Shown here: positions 8,288 through 16,621 of the stretch, in pieces
Layout of the letters: each line of letters opens with the position of its first letter
How positions within the stretch are numbered: the first letter of the stretch is position 1
Assembly: GCA_028867035.1 (NCBI GenBank)
Contig: JAGWHB010000001.1
Coordinates: 62,001 to 126,000 of the forward strand
Reading direction: 5' to 3'
DNA from: Nitrososphaerota archaeon
Lineage (GTDB): Archaea > Thermoproteota > Nitrososphaeria > Nitrososphaerales > Gagatemarchaeaceae
DNA length: 64,000 nucleotides
Program-made: the position numbers and the translations under genes
Notes under the pieces: model-generated
What the model saw: the letters and a program-made list of their open reading frames with translations, nothing else
Told to the model about the DNA's origin: nothing
Database searches by the model: none

Positions 8288-9200
8288 CCTCGGTTTCATC
8301 CTGAATCCACCCGCCGGTCTTGCTGCTCCAGTTGTGCTGGTCATCGCCATCATACTTGGGATGCTGCACGGCCTGACGCCAGACGAGCACACATGGCCGA
8401 TAACCTTCAGCTACTCCGTGGGGAGCTATAGCACAAGAGGAGGGATGAAGGCTGGCCTGATGTTCTCCACCGGATTCACCATTCAGCGGTCGATCCTTGC
8501 TGCCCTGGGTTTCGCCGGCCTCGCCGCGGTGTACCAACTCTACAATCTGGCAGGCTATGTCTACGTGGTCGTGGGCATCGGGATGCTTCTCGCAGGATAT
8601 TATCTCCTGAAGGGAACGGACATACACGTCCCTCTGGACCGCCTATTCGGAGGGAGAGAACACCATTCCACGAAGGCGGAAAGGGTCCCATTCCACGAAT
8701 CTGAGGGAGGGATGAAGCCAGTGCCGCTGAGGCTGGCAACAGCTCATGGTTTCATTGCCGGATGGGGCCTGGGTGCTTACGCGAGCATAATAGCCATCAT
8801 ATTGGCTCCGCGGATGCCGAACATATACTACGCAGCGCTGGTGGGCACATGCTTCGGAATCGGCACCATGTTCACGCAGATTATCCTGGGGTCATTCTTC
8901 GCCAACATCATGCGAGTCAAGAAGCTGACCGTGGACCAGATCAAATATGTCGGGAGGTCGGCCGCAGCGAGGACGCTCTACCTCGGAGGGATCGCCTTTG
9001 CAATCATCGGTGTCTTGGTCGTCGCCTTTCCCTTCTTGAACAGCATAGCCATAAGCACAGGAAATCCCATTCCAAACCTCGACTCAGTGGGGCTTGAGTC
9101 GGTCCTCGTTCTGGTGGTGGTCGGCCTGATAGGTTTCGGCAATCTCTACAAGGGGTACAAGGAGATAGTCAACAGCCGACCCGGCGACCAGCCAGTCTAG
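8280..9200 (+). CDS. Putative nickel/cobalt-type metal transporter
   Basis: A 306-residue membrane protein with about seven hydrophobic segments. In the first membrane segment it has HGLTPDEHTWP (residues about 30-40), reminiscent of the H-x4-D-H metal motif of NiCoT/RcnA-type permeases, and a second helix with ATAHGFIAGWGLGAY. A His-containing loop (REHHSTKAERVPFHE) could bind metal. The start at ATG 8280 overlaps the regulator stop by 8 bp; an upstream ATG at 8250 is less likely. The genetic link to a DtxR regulator supports metal transport. The specific metal is inferred. Confidence 0.65.
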   Translation: MVDLGFILNPPAGLAAPVVLVIAIILGMLHGLTPDEHTWPITFSYSVGSYSTRGGMKAGLMFSTGFTIQRSILAALGFAGLAAVYQLYNLAGYVYVVVGIGMLLAGYYLLKGTDIHVPLDRLFGGREHHSTKAERVPFHESEGGMKPVPLRLATAHGFIAGWGLGAYASIIAIILAPRMPNIYYAALVGTCFGIGTMFTQIILGSFFANIMRVKKLTVDQIKYVGRSAAARTLYLGGIAFAIIGVLVVAFPFLNSIAISTGNPIPNLDSVGLESVLVLVVVGLIGFGNLYKGYKEIVNSRPGDQPV

Positions 9201-9232
9201 GTCGTAAAGCAAGCGAACCTTTGTTCGCGAAG

Positions 9233-9342
9233 TGGACCGGGGGGGATTCGAACCCCCGACCTCCCCCACATTGGGAATGGTCATGCCAAGGGGCTGGACG
9301 AAGATTTCTCTTCCGTATCCTACCGAACTAGACTACCGGCCC
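9233..9342 (-). tRNA. tRNA-Ala(GGC) with two introns
   Basis: The acceptor arm GGGCCGG/CCGGTCC contains the G3-U70 pair that defines tRNA-Ala, with A73. Mature anticodon arm: CCCCC-TTGGCAT-GGGGG (anticodon GGC). To form it, a segment of about 21 nt between positions 27 and 28 and one of about 15 nt at the canonical 37/38 site must be removed. T arm GGGGG-TTCGAAT-CCCCC. No CCA is encoded. Intron ends were placed by restoring pairing and may be off by a base or two. Confidence 0.88.
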
Positions 9343-9407
9343 GATAACGAAGGCTCGAAGGCGTGCATTCTTTAAGCTTAATTCAGGTCGTTTCAGAATT
9401 GAGCGCA

Positions 9408-9737
9408 ATGTCGATACCCATTTCTGACTTCGCTAAAGTCGAAATGAAGGTCGGAAGGATTGCTACAGTCGAAGACATCCCAGCCGCCAGGAAGCCCATG
9501 TACAAGCTGACAGTCGAATTCGGGGACGGCATCAGCAGGCAGTGCGTAGCCGGTATCAAGGACCGCTATACGATGGAGGACCTCACCGGCAAGGTCGTCG
9601 TCGCAGTGGTCAACCTCGAACCAAAGTCCGTGGCCGGGGTGATGTCCGAATGCATGCTACTTGCTGCTTTCAACGAAAGCGAGTTATCCCTCCTCTCCCC
9701 CGACCGGCCGATCTCCCTCGGGACGAAAGTCGGCTGA
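9408..9737 (+). CDS. tRNA-binding OB-fold protein (EMAP/CsaA/MetRS-beta type)
   Basis: A 109-residue stand-alone tRNA-binding domain. FAKVEMKVGRI near the N-terminus, a KLTVEFGDG strand and GVMSECMLLAA near the C-terminus match the OB fold found at the C-terminus of methionyl-tRNA synthetase and in CsaA-like proteins. It probably binds structured RNA in trans. A TTTAAGCTT TATA-like element at about 9371 lies 30 bp upstream of the ATG at 9408, favouring this start over an upstream in-frame one at 9363. Confidence 0.85.
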   Translation: MSIPISDFAKVEMKVGRIATVEDIPAARKPMYKLTVEFGDGISRQCVAGIKDRYTMEDLTGKVVVAVVNLEPKSVAGVMSECMLLAAFNESELSLLSPDRPISLGTKVG

Positions 9738-9788
9738 ATAATTCCGGCCGCAAGCTTTTAACCTCCATGATGGCGCGAGTTGAAACGA

Positions 9789-9890
9789 GCGGTGGTCGTC
9801 TAGCCTGGTCCAGGACAGTAGCCTGCCACGCTACTAACTCGGGAAGTCATGTGGAATGACTCGAGAATTCAAATCCCGGCCACCGCACCA
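9789..9890 (+). tRNA. tRNA-Gly(GCC) with an intron in the T arm
   Basis: Acceptor GCGGTGG/CCACCGC with A73 and an encoded CCA. D arm GTCT/GGAC; anticodon arm GTAGC-CTGCCAC-GCTAC (anticodon GCC). The T stem only forms (TCGGG/CCCGG, loop TTCAAAT) if about 24 nt at the 53/54 junction are removed; that segment contains its own AGTCAT...ATGACT hairpin. The 3' end of the gene is the likely attachment site of the adjacent integrase (see the element entry). Confidence 0.88.
9876..9887 (+). repeat. attL core candidate in the tRNA-Gly 3' end
   Basis: CCGGCCACCGCA, part of the T arm and acceptor of tRNA-Gly, repeated exactly and in the same orientation at 36851-36862. Confidence 0.6.
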
Positions 9891-9931
9891 TTAACTAGGT
9901 TCAAATACATCGCCTCCCCTAGCGTGAAGGC

Positions 9932-11212
9932 ATGGGCGCCCACCCCAAGCACAAGCATCTCCTGAAGGACATCGATGTCAAGCGATGGTATGATAACTTG
10001 GCCAGGGGTAGCATCATCACCGCGGAGGAAAGGCTGAGACGCCTGGGTAGGTTCAGTCAAACGGCCGGCCTCGACCCGAAGGCAATTGTCGGGAAGAAGC
10101 GTGCTTCCCCCGAGGGCTTTGACGATTTCATCCTCGACTACGTTGCAAAGTCCCTGGAAAAGGGGGAGAAGCCGGCGCAGGTCAGGAACAACCTCATCAC
10201 GCTAAGATCGTGGCTGGGGCACTTCGGCCTGAAGATCGACAAGAAGATCAAGCTCCCGACCTCGGACTACGTCGACGAGGTGGTCCCCACGAAGGAGCAG
10301 CTTGCCCAGATACTCAGGCACTGCGACCCGAGGGCAAGGACGATTGCTTCACTCATGGCGTTCTGCGGCCTGAGGCCCGAGAGCATCGGAAACTATACCG
10401 GCATGGACGGACTCCGAATCGGCGACCTGCGGGAGCTCGAGGTTACGTCTCGCACGGTGAAGTTCTCCAAGAAACCCACCATCGTTGTGGTAAGGAGGAC
10501 CCTGAGCAAGGCCAGGCATCAGTACTTCACCTTCCTGCCGGAGGAGGGGTGCCAGTACCTGAAGGAGTACCTCGAGGCGAGGTTGAGAAAGGGGGAGAGG
10601 CTTGATTCGGAGGCCCCGATTATCGGTCATGTGAGGGAGGGGAGCAGGCTCGCCTTCCTCAGGACGACGAAGGTAGGCTGGGAAGTGAAACTAGCCGTCA
10701 AGGCAGCCGGATTCACCTGGAGGCCTTATGTCCTCAGGTCGTACTGCGACACAGCCTTCGACATAGCCGAGTCGAGGGGTCTGATCTCCCACCCATGGCG
10801 GCAGTTCTTCATGGGGCACAAGGGGGACATCGAGGCAAGGTACTCGACGAACAAGAGCAGGCTCCCCCCGGACGTGATCGAGGAGATGAGGGGGGCCTAC
10901 AGGAAGTGCGAATCCCTGCTCCAGACGGCGAAGAGCGAGCCAGAGCAAGAGAAGTTCCGAGACATGTTCAAGGAGCAGCTGCTGCTCGTCGCTGGGTTCA
11001 AGCAGGATCAGATAGCGAAGATGGACCTGGAGAAGATGAGCAACGAAGAGCTTCAGAAGATCATGAGAGAGAAGCTCATCGGAGCCATGGTGAACAACGG
11101 GAACAAGCAGAAGGTCGTGCCCGCGGGTGATGTCAGGTCTTACATCTCACAGGGCTTCGAGTTCGTGGCATCCCTTCCGGACGGCGAGGCGATAGTGAAG
11201 GTCCCTTCTTGA
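9932..11212 (+). CDS. Tyrosine recombinase / archaeal integrase
   Basis: A 426-residue integrase. The N-terminal SAM-like core-binding domain (about 20-110) precedes the catalytic domain (about 125-325), which has the first catalytic Arg in FCGLRPESIG, a beta-hairpin Lys region, RPYVLRSYCDT (the HxxR box, with Tyr replacing His, as in many archaeal integrases), FMGHKGDIEARYS with the conserved His, and a catalytic Tyr candidate. A C-terminal charged helical region (about 340-426) is extra. The gene lies just after tRNA-Gly and in the same direction, so it probably integrates the element there. Composition is GC-rich like the core genome. Confidence 0.88.
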   Translation: MGAHPKHKHLLKDIDVKRWYDNLARGSIITAEERLRRLGRFSQTAGLDPKAIVGKKRASPEGFDDFILDYVAKSLEKGEKPAQVRNNLITLRSWLGHFGLKIDKKIKLPTSDYVDEVVPTKEQLAQILRHCDPRARTIASLMAFCGLRPESIGNYTGMDGLRIGDLRELEVTSRTVKFSKKPTIVVVRRTLSKARHQYFTFLPEEGCQYLKEYLEARLRKGERLDSEAPIIGHVREGSRLAFLRTTKVGWEVKLAVKAAGFTWRPYVLRSYCDTAFDIAESRGLISHPWRQFFMGHKGDIEARYSTNKSRLPPDVIEEMRGAYRKCESLLQTAKSEPEQEKFRDMFKEQLLLVAGFKQDQIAKMDLEKMSNEELQKIMREKLIGAMVNNGNKQKVVPAGDVRSYISQGFEFVASLPDGEAIVKVPS

Positions 11213-11316
11213 TTGAACGAACTTTATCGGGCGGTCGAGGTTCCGAGAGACGCTTCCAGGAGCGAGGTCGGCCGTGGGTGTATTGCGTATTAATGCTCCC
11301 TCAGGAGCTGTAGAAC

Positions 11317-12087
11317 GTGTATCTGCTTTATCTCGACGCGAGTGGCCACTCGGACTTTCCGTCCCCGTACGGGAAAGGAAAAGATACCAACTACGTTCTT
11401 GGAGGTCTCGCCATAACCGACGACAAATGGGACCTTGCTTACAAAGGTCTGGAAGAAATCAGGCAACCGTACTTCCCAAGTCATCCCCCACTCGTGCCGG
11501 AAGTTCGTTATGGCGACCTCATCAACAAACGCGGTCTATGGAATACGCTGACCGAGGCACAGAGAAAGGACTTCGCCGACAAAGTCTTTGATCTCATCAA
11601 GTCTCTTACGCCCGTACTCTTCGTGGTTAAGGTCGACAAGCCGCAACACTTCCTGAAGTATCAATACAGCAGCCAAGGCGTCGAGCCACCAAGGTTGTTG
11701 GCCCTTCGTTTCATGATTCCCAGGTTTTCGAAATTCTTGCAGCGTGTGCACGACCGAGGGATGATGATTTACGACTCGGAGACAGTCAGGAACGACGCGC
11801 CCCTGAGGGATTTCGTGTTCAAAGGGCGTTTCGCTGGGGTTGTTCTTGAAACCAACCCATTCTACGACTCGACGGCACCTTACCGGACCCAAAACAAACT
11901 CGAAGGCATACTCGAGTCCGTCTTCTTCGTAAATTCAAGGGAGAGTCCTGTGATGCAACTTGCAGACTTTTGTTCTCACGCCGCTTGGACTCACTTCGAA
12001 CGAAGCAAAAGTGACAGGTTCAACGAGATACGCCATCTTCTCGACCATGACGGGGGCCAGGTTTTCGGCCTCAAAGAATGGCCTTAG
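11317..12087 (+). CDS. DUF3800-family protein
   Basis: A 256-residue protein with the DUF3800 hallmarks: an N-terminal MYLLYLDASGHSD (acidic residue after a beta strand, as in RNase H-like folds), a middle MMIYDSE strand, and a C-terminal MQLADFCSHA. DUF3800 proteins are common in phages and islands; their activity is not established, a nuclease-like role being suggested by the fold. Starts at GTG. Codon usage is clearly more AT-rich than the adjacent integrase. Confidence 0.7.
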   Translation: MYLLYLDASGHSDFPSPYGKGKDTNYVLGGLAITDDKWDLAYKGLEEIRQPYFPSHPPLVPEVRYGDLINKRGLWNTLTEAQRKDFADKVFDLIKSLTPVLFVVKVDKPQHFLKYQYSSQGVEPPRLLALRFMIPRFSKFLQRVHDRGMMIYDSETVRNDAPLRDFVFKGRFAGVVLETNPFYDSTAPYRTQNKLEGILESVFFVNSRESPVMQLADFCSHAAWTHFERSKSDRFNEIRHLLDHDGGQVFGLKEWP

Positions 12088-12358
12088 AATTACGCAAGGG
12101 CGAATGGGCTGGCGTTTCGCCTTTGAGGAGCGACTCGCCAGGCGGACGCAACAGCTGTCCTTCCCATTCAACGAGGTTTGCCTATTTCCGCTATTTAAGC
12201 TTCCATGAACCCAGTGATTCCGCCTAATCTGGGTGAACGACGTGCGGGAGTGCCATGAATCCTGCGTACGACGGAATCTTACGGCACGTGAAACTCTATG
12301 ATTGATTGAACAGTTTCACTCTGCCGAGTTTCCTATGTGGGGGTACAGAAGGGCAGAA

Positions 12359-12670
12359 TCACAAAACGTGAAGTAGTTTGACCAAGCTGTAGATGGACCG
12401 CCTTATCCCTGGTGGCAATCGGCCAATCCGATAGACGGGCTTTTCTTGGCTTTCCGTAGCAACGACGAATCCATTCTGGACTAGTGCCTTCAGATGGAAG
12501 TGAAGTGTGTTCGGGTTGACCGGACCGACATGACTCTCGAGAAACTTCTTGATATCCGACCAAGTGCCTCTTTTCTTGACGACAAGGTATCCAAGGGTCA
12601 TCGTTCGGTAGACGTTTGAGAGGGCTGAGTGTTCTTTACTGATTCTGGTTGCTGCTTCGACTACTGACAT
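12359..12670 (-). CDS. Winged-helix transcriptional regulator
   Basis: A 103-residue protein predicted to be a single winged helix: helices in EAATRISKEHSALSNVYRTMTLGYLV, a recognition helix around GPVNPNTLHFHLKALVQNGFV, and a wing at TESQEKPVYRIG. A perfect 16-bp palindrome lies 36 bp upstream of the ATG, a likely operator for autoregulation. Genes regulated are unknown. Confidence 0.7.
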   Translation of the reverse strand: MSVVEAATRISKEHSALSNVYRTMTLGYLVVKKRGTWSDIKKFLESHVGPVNPNTLHFHLKALVQNGFVVATESQEKPVYRIGRLPPGIRRSIYSLVKLLHVL

Positions 12671-12706
12671 CTGCGTCGCATCGGTGACGGACTAGCCACT
12701 AAAAAA

Positions 12707-12722
12707 GTTAATTGCAATTAAC
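12707..12722. promoter_or_regulatory. 16-bp perfect palindrome, putative operator
   Basis: GTTAATTGCAATTAAC is fully self-complementary and lies directly upstream of a T-rich TATA-like stretch (CTTTTTTAG on the minus strand) for the winged-helix gene at 12359-12670. Confidence 0.55.
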
Positions 12723-12807
12723 TATCCAGCATATGCACCGGGTACGACCAGCCTCTTTGCTCAAGAGAAAGATCTTTCTTTCTCATATCTTCATGGGTTG
12801 TGAGGGC

Positions 12808-13101
12808 TCAGCTGACGAACTTCTTAGCCGGGACGCTGGACTCCAAGAGCTGACGCAACTTTTCGTTGTTCACGCCGGTGTAATAGATTCTCCCGGCATC
12901 GTCAATAGCTACGATTCCGTGGTCTTCCAGGTACTCCAGGACCCTCTGGAAGGTCTGGTACTGGACCCCCTTCGGGAGCGACCTCCAGAGCTCCATCCTC
13001 GTGGGGTACTTCTTATGGTTCAGGATCCCCTTCTCGATCATCATCACAGTGGACAGGGTGGGTTCGTGCAAGACCTTCGACACTTCCTTCCGATTTGACA
13101 T
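12808..13101 (-). CDS. Winged-helix DNA-binding protein
   Basis: A 97-residue protein with a helix-turn-helix layout (TLSTVMMIEKGILNHKKYPTRMELWRSLP, then VQYQTFQRVLEYLEDHGIVAIDDAGRIYY as recognition helix and wing). No effector domain. It is preceded by a symmetric AT-rich operator/TATA element at 13146-13165 and follows the same strand as the regulator at 12359. Probably a small element-encoded repressor. Confidence 0.7.
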   Translation of the reverse strand: MSNRKEVSKVLHEPTLSTVMMIEKGILNHKKYPTRMELWRSLPKGVQYQTFQRVLEYLEDHGIVAIDDAGRIYYTGVNNEKLRQLLESSVPAKKFVS

Positions 13102-13145
13102 GTTCAGCAGAGCCGTAGCGAACCCACCCAGTTTTGGGAGGGACA

Positions 13146-13165
13146 GTTATATAAATTTATACAAC
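13146..13165. promoter_or_regulatory. Near-perfect palindrome overlapping a TATA box
   Basis: GTTATATAAATTTATACAAC is self-complementary except for one base pair and its mirror. It includes a TATA-like sequence on both strands. It lies 45 bp upstream of the ATG at 13101, so a dimeric regulator bound here would block TBP. Confidence 0.55.
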
Positions 13166-13183
13166 GGTCCTCCCCTCTCGGGG

Positions 13184-13660
13184 CTAGGCCTCTAGAGTTT
13201 GCTTCGCTGTGTACTTGTTTCCATCCACGTCCTCGTAGTCCACTTCAATCAGTACGGAGTCGCCATGTGCGACCTCCTCGATATCATACGAGTACGGCTC
13301 GCCGGGTGCCAGTACTGGGTCCCCAGGGGTAGCTGGTGTGAAACTCGCATCGCGATTGCCGTTGATGGTGCCTCTTAGGGATGCTATTCTCGCTGATCCA
13401 AGCCCCTTGTTGACAACCGGGAATCTCATGTCCGTTCCTCGACCACTTCGCCCACCCACGATTGCGGGAGCTCCGAACGAAAGATTGGGGGCGACTTGCA
13501 GCCTTCCCAGCTTGTCGGTAGCTGCCTTGAGTTGGTTCGTGGCCGCAACCAGGTTCGATGTGTGTTTCGACAGTCTCTTGTTTGAGAGATAGAGAAGGAA
13601 CGTAGCGAATATCAGCCCCGCTGACGTTGCGACTAGGGACCAGTCGCTGAGGTCGCTCAA
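13184..13660 (-). CDS. Membrane-anchored hypothetical protein
   Basis: A 158-residue protein of unknown family. One N-terminal membrane helix (SLVATSAGLIFATFLLYLS, about 8-26) is followed by a predicted coiled segment (about 30-55) and a C-terminal beta-rich domain (LSFGAPAIVGG... IEVDYEDVDGNKYTAKQTL) that looks like an immunoglobulin-type sandwich. Orientation is probably N-out or tail-out but cannot be decided. Confidence 0.55.
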   Translation of the reverse strand: MSDLSDWSLVATSAGLIFATFLLYLSNKRLSKHTSNLVAATNQLKAATDKLGRLQVAPNLSFGAPAIVGGRSGRGTDMRFPVVNKGLGSARIASLRGTINGNRDASFTPATPGDPVLAPGEPYSYDIEEVAHGDSVLIEVDYEDVDGNKYTAKQTLEA

Positions 13661-13789
13661 TCGCCGCCACAGGAGAGGACCCGACTATCTGAGGCTTTCA
13701 GGGACCCCTCTTGCGGGCATGTCAATGCTTGAGCGAGCGCCTTCAAAGGGCTACAAATCCTCTAATATTCCAACTCGGACTAGATTCGC

Positions 13790-14395
13790 ATGCCTTGCCA
13801 AGTCTGCGGGCGAGTCGTCAATGAGGAGCAGCCCAGGTTTTGTCCATACTGCGGAGCAAGCCTCGATTCTCCTAACGAGTTTTTGAGGACGGGTCAGCCT
13901 ATAGAGGAGACAGGTCCCTGGCACAAAGTCTCCGAAGCTGTTCCCTTGGTCACCGCCCAAGGTGCGCCAGATAATCAAGCCTCCTCAGCCCCATTACTTG
14001 CTGGTCCCTCTAAATTCCAACCTTACGAATTCTTCTGTCGGTATGTAGGTGGACACTCGGTCTACACGACTACCCGAGACATAAGAGTGACTCTAGGGGA
14101 GACCTCGATTACTTTGAACGGGCTTGATTCCTCCCGGCCCTTCACAATCCCCTATTCGTCAATCACCTCGATTGAAAGCAAGACTCAGGAAGAGGTTTCC
14201 GCAGGTCGCATGCTACTTGTCGGTCTGTGGGCGCTTGCTTGGAAGAAAAAGAAAATCTTCATGGTGTTAAGGTTCGCCGACGATGTGGGACTATCCCACG
14301 ATATGGTGTTTGACCTCGAGAACATCCAGCAGGTTCAACCCAAGATATACGAACGAGTAGTTGCGCATCGTAAGGGTGCCCAGAGTCAGACCTGA
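13790..14395 (+). CDS. Zinc-ribbon protein with PH-like domain
   Basis: A 201-residue protein. The N-terminal zinc ribbon has CQVCGR...CPYCGA (Cys at 3, 6, 19, 22). A linker leads to a beta-rich domain (about 80-185: RDIRVTLGETSITLNGLD, FTIPYSSITSIES, FMVLRF) resembling bacterial PH-like domains, with an amphipathic segment RMLLVGLWALAWKKKK. It is followed tail-to-tail by another zinc-ribbon membrane protein. Function unknown. Confidence 0.6.
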   Translation: MPCQVCGRVVNEEQPRFCPYCGASLDSPNEFLRTGQPIEETGPWHKVSEAVPLVTAQGAPDNQASSAPLLAGPSKFQPYEFFCRYVGGHSVYTTTRDIRVTLGETSITLNGLDSSRPFTIPYSSITSIESKTQEEVSAGRMLLVGLWALAWKKKKIFMVLRFADDVGLSHDMVFDLENIQQVQPKIYERVVAHRKGAQSQT

Positions 14396-14409
14396 GAAGA
14401 GCGCGCGCA

Positions 14410-15708
14410 TTATCCCGGACTCGAGACCGTCATACTCGTACTCGGAATCGCGGTCGTCGCATTCAACGCCTGGAAGACTACGTAACTAGTATTCGGTTGC
14501 CAATTGAAAGAGACGGATACGTACCCAGGTCCTGCGTCAGGATTGAACGTCGTGGCCACAAAGACGTCGGCGGTTGGCCTTACAGTGGTTCCATTCGATT
14601 GAATGTAGAAGGCCAGTTCAAAGGTCCAAGACCCCTGGTTGGGATTTGTTCCACAGTTGGCCACGACACCTCCAGGACATGGCCGCGCGTAGTAGTAGAA
14701 TGTGTGGCCGTCGTATACAACAATATAATTGATGTTGGCAAAGGTGGGATTATAGTTCCAAAGGGTGAATTGCACGCTGCCTTGGGAAAGGAAGCTGACT
14801 CCTGTGATCGTGACCCCGCTCGAAGTTATGGTACCGCTTGTTACGGTCTGAACTGTGCTTACACCTGAGGCTGTCGAACTCGGTATGTTGTAAGCAATGT
14901 CGTAGTTGTTGTTGTTCGGGTCCTGTAGTACAATCCAATATCTGTAGCCCGCTACATAGTGATAGGGCAGAGTGACAGTGGTTTCACTTGGATAGGGTCC
15001 TACCGTAAGCGAATAGTACTGAGTGTTAGGGGTGAGGATGACCTTCGTGTTGTTGGCGTAGACGTATCCAGCGAGCTGGAAACCATGTGCTGATGCCGTT
15101 CCGGACCCACAAGGTCCGCTCTGATCGCAGGGGTTAGCATAGAGAGCGTATACCGCCGTACTGGGGTCGAATACTTGTGAACCCGTCGTATTGTCAACGA
15201 GTATCCTGCCAAGTTGGCTGTTGCCATTGGCGTAGTTCTGAATGATTACTGTGATAGTCCCATTCGCGAACCTTATGTGTTCGATGTACAGTGCAGTACC
15301 TCCATCAGGGTTTGTTCGCTGAACGCCCGATTGGAAGGTCAGAAAGCTGCCTCCTCCAATCGAATAACCGGTTCCCGCATAGGCAACCAAGTAGACAATG
15401 GTGAACGCTCCCCCGACGTAGAGAACCCTTCTTGCAATTCTTGCGTTCCTTCTTCTTATGATGAGGTATCCAATCAAGCCACCGAGAATGGCAAAGAGAA
15501 TTGGAGGGACATACCACGCGCGACTGACTTTGGCTTCTGGCAGGGGTTCCGCGAAATCCGAAGTCGTCAATATCTCCGGAGCCGCTGCTTTCTGGCCTCC
15601 TGCGTGAATGGACGAAACGGACTGTTTCTCTGCAAGCTTCCTGCCACAATGGGGACAGAATTGTGCTCCTTCGGCGTTTATTTGCCCATAACAGTGCGGG
15701 CAGATCAA
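14410..15708 (-). CDS. Zinc-ribbon membrane protein with large extracellular domain
   Basis: A 432-residue protein. N-terminal zinc ribbon CPHCYG...CPHCGR (Cys 3, 6, 19, 22), then two membrane helices (about 65-115, WYVPPILFAILGGLIGYLII and VLYVGGAFTIVYLVAYAGTG) and a Ser/Thr/Asn-rich beta domain of about 310 residues likely exposed outside the cell. The ribbon resembles that of the neighbouring 201-residue protein. Possibly a surface protein of the element; no enzymatic motif is seen. Confidence 0.6.
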   Translation of the reverse strand: MICPHCYGQINAEGAQFCPHCGRKLAEKQSVSSIHAGGQKAAAPEILTTSDFAEPLPEAKVSRAWYVPPILFAILGGLIGYLIIRRRNARIARRVLYVGGAFTIVYLVAYAGTGYSIGGGSFLTFQSGVQRTNPDGGTALYIEHIRFANGTITVIIQNYANGNSQLGRILVDNTTGSQVFDPSTAVYALYANPCDQSGPCGSGTASAHGFQLAGYVYANNTKVILTPNTQYYSLTVGPYPSETTVTLPYHYVAGYRYWIVLQDPNNNNYDIAYNIPSSTASGVSTVQTVTSGTITSSGVTITGVSFLSQGSVQFTLWNYNPTFANINYIVVYDGHTFYYYARPCPGGVVANCGTNPNQGSWTFELAFYIQSNGTTVRPTADVFVATTFNPDAGPGYVSVSFNWQPNTSYVVFQALNATTAIPSTSMTVSSPG

Positions 15709-15853
15709 GAAATCGCGCCGGAGAGCGGACGCGCCTCGCTTATAACAATCTTGGAGGTTGGGGACTCTACCTTAGTAGGAGGGTCGGCTTGATAGCATTC
15801 ATGCTCGTATTCCTTAGTGGGACATGAGCCGAGGACGGAGTCAAATTGAAGCT

Positions 15854-16543
15854 TCAAGCTTCTCTTATCGGGGCTAGGCTCTTCAGTCTCTCGTCCATTT
15901 TCCCTGACGCATCCCGGATCAGCTCTAAGGCCGCCACAATCTGGTCCTTGACAGGTCCCGCCGGGAGTTCTATCGTGAGGTTGACGAGGTGGGTATACCT
16001 TTCGGTGAGGCCAAACTTGACGAGCCTCTTCCCCCACCAGAACCCACCGCTGAGGAGTTCTTGCAGACCTACCTTGACCTCCTCTTCTTCCGCTTTGACA
16101 AGATCATCCTTGTTGAGGGACGGGTTGTACTTCAGAAGGAGGTTCCTGATGATCAGTTCTTCCTCCCTTATCTTCCCTCTGTCTTCAGCGGTTAGCTTTC
16201 TGAGCGTCCTTGCGGAGATATACCTCAACTCTGACAGGATATCGTAGCATCTGCCGAGTGCGATGGCCACCCTAGTATTCTGTATTATCCGCAGATCGTC
16301 CTCTTCCCCTGCGATTCTGACGAACTTGATGCGCTCCAGCTCCTGTCTGCCTTCGTCAGTGAGTTCATACCTTCCTCCGTCTTCACCGTTCTTCGCAACC
16401 AGTTTCTGGTCGGTCAGTGCGTTTAGCGTCACATAGACGGTCTTGTCAGGTCTATTCAGATCCCGAACTATCTCCGAGTAGCGCTTTGGTTCTCTGGCGA
16501 GGAGCTCCAACACGGAGACCTTCACGGGGATGTCTTCTCTCAT
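15854..16543 (-). CDS. Winged-helix regulator with C-terminal helical domain
   Basis: A 229-residue protein. The N-terminal winged helix (1-75: VLELLAREPKRYSEIVRDLNRPDKTVYVTLNALTDQKLV, wing GGRYELTDEG) is PadR/ArsR-like; the rest is helical and acidic (e.g. KAEEEEVKVGLQELL). It is transcribed divergently from the HerA-like operon, and two identical inverted repeats flank a shared symmetric TATA box between them. The simplest model is that this protein represses both directions. Confidence 0.7.
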   Translation of the reverse strand: MREDIPVKVSVLELLAREPKRYSEIVRDLNRPDKTVYVTLNALTDQKLVAKNGEDGGRYELTDEGRQELERIKFVRIAGEEDDLRIIQNTRVAIALGRCYDILSELRYISARTLRKLTAEDRGKIREEELIIRNLLLKYNPSLNKDDLVKAEEEEVKVGLQELLSGGFWWGKRLVKFGLTERYTHLVNLTIELPAGPVKDQIVAALELIRDASGKMDERLKSLAPIREA

Positions 16544-16550
16544 TTGGCTG

Positions 16551-16616
16551 ACCTACCATCTAGGTAGGTAGGCTTATATAACCGTATCGAAGGGGAACCT
16601 ACCTGTGGGGTAGGTT
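16551..16616. promoter_or_regulatory. Bidirectional promoter with symmetric TATA and two identical operators
   Basis: Operator 1 (16551-16569) is ACCTACC-N5-GGTAGGT; operator 2 (16596-16616) is AACCTACC-N5-GGTAGGTT. Between them lies the self-complementary TATA box TTATATAA (16574-16581). Transcription about 26 bp either side of the TATA centre would begin inside one operator in each direction, so occupation of both would silence the regulator and the HerA-like operon together. Confidence 0.75.
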
Positions 16617-16621
16617 GGTTG

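Noticed and set aside
9233..9342. tRNA-Pro(TGG) reading of the first tRNA
   Set aside because: That loop register puts C at position 37. Register GGC gives a paired stem, A37, and the G3-U70 pair of tRNA-Ala.
12088..12358. Possible small RNA after the DUF3800 gene
   Set aside because: A CTATTTAAGC element near 12190 could be a TATA box, but no structured RNA or reading frame of note follows.
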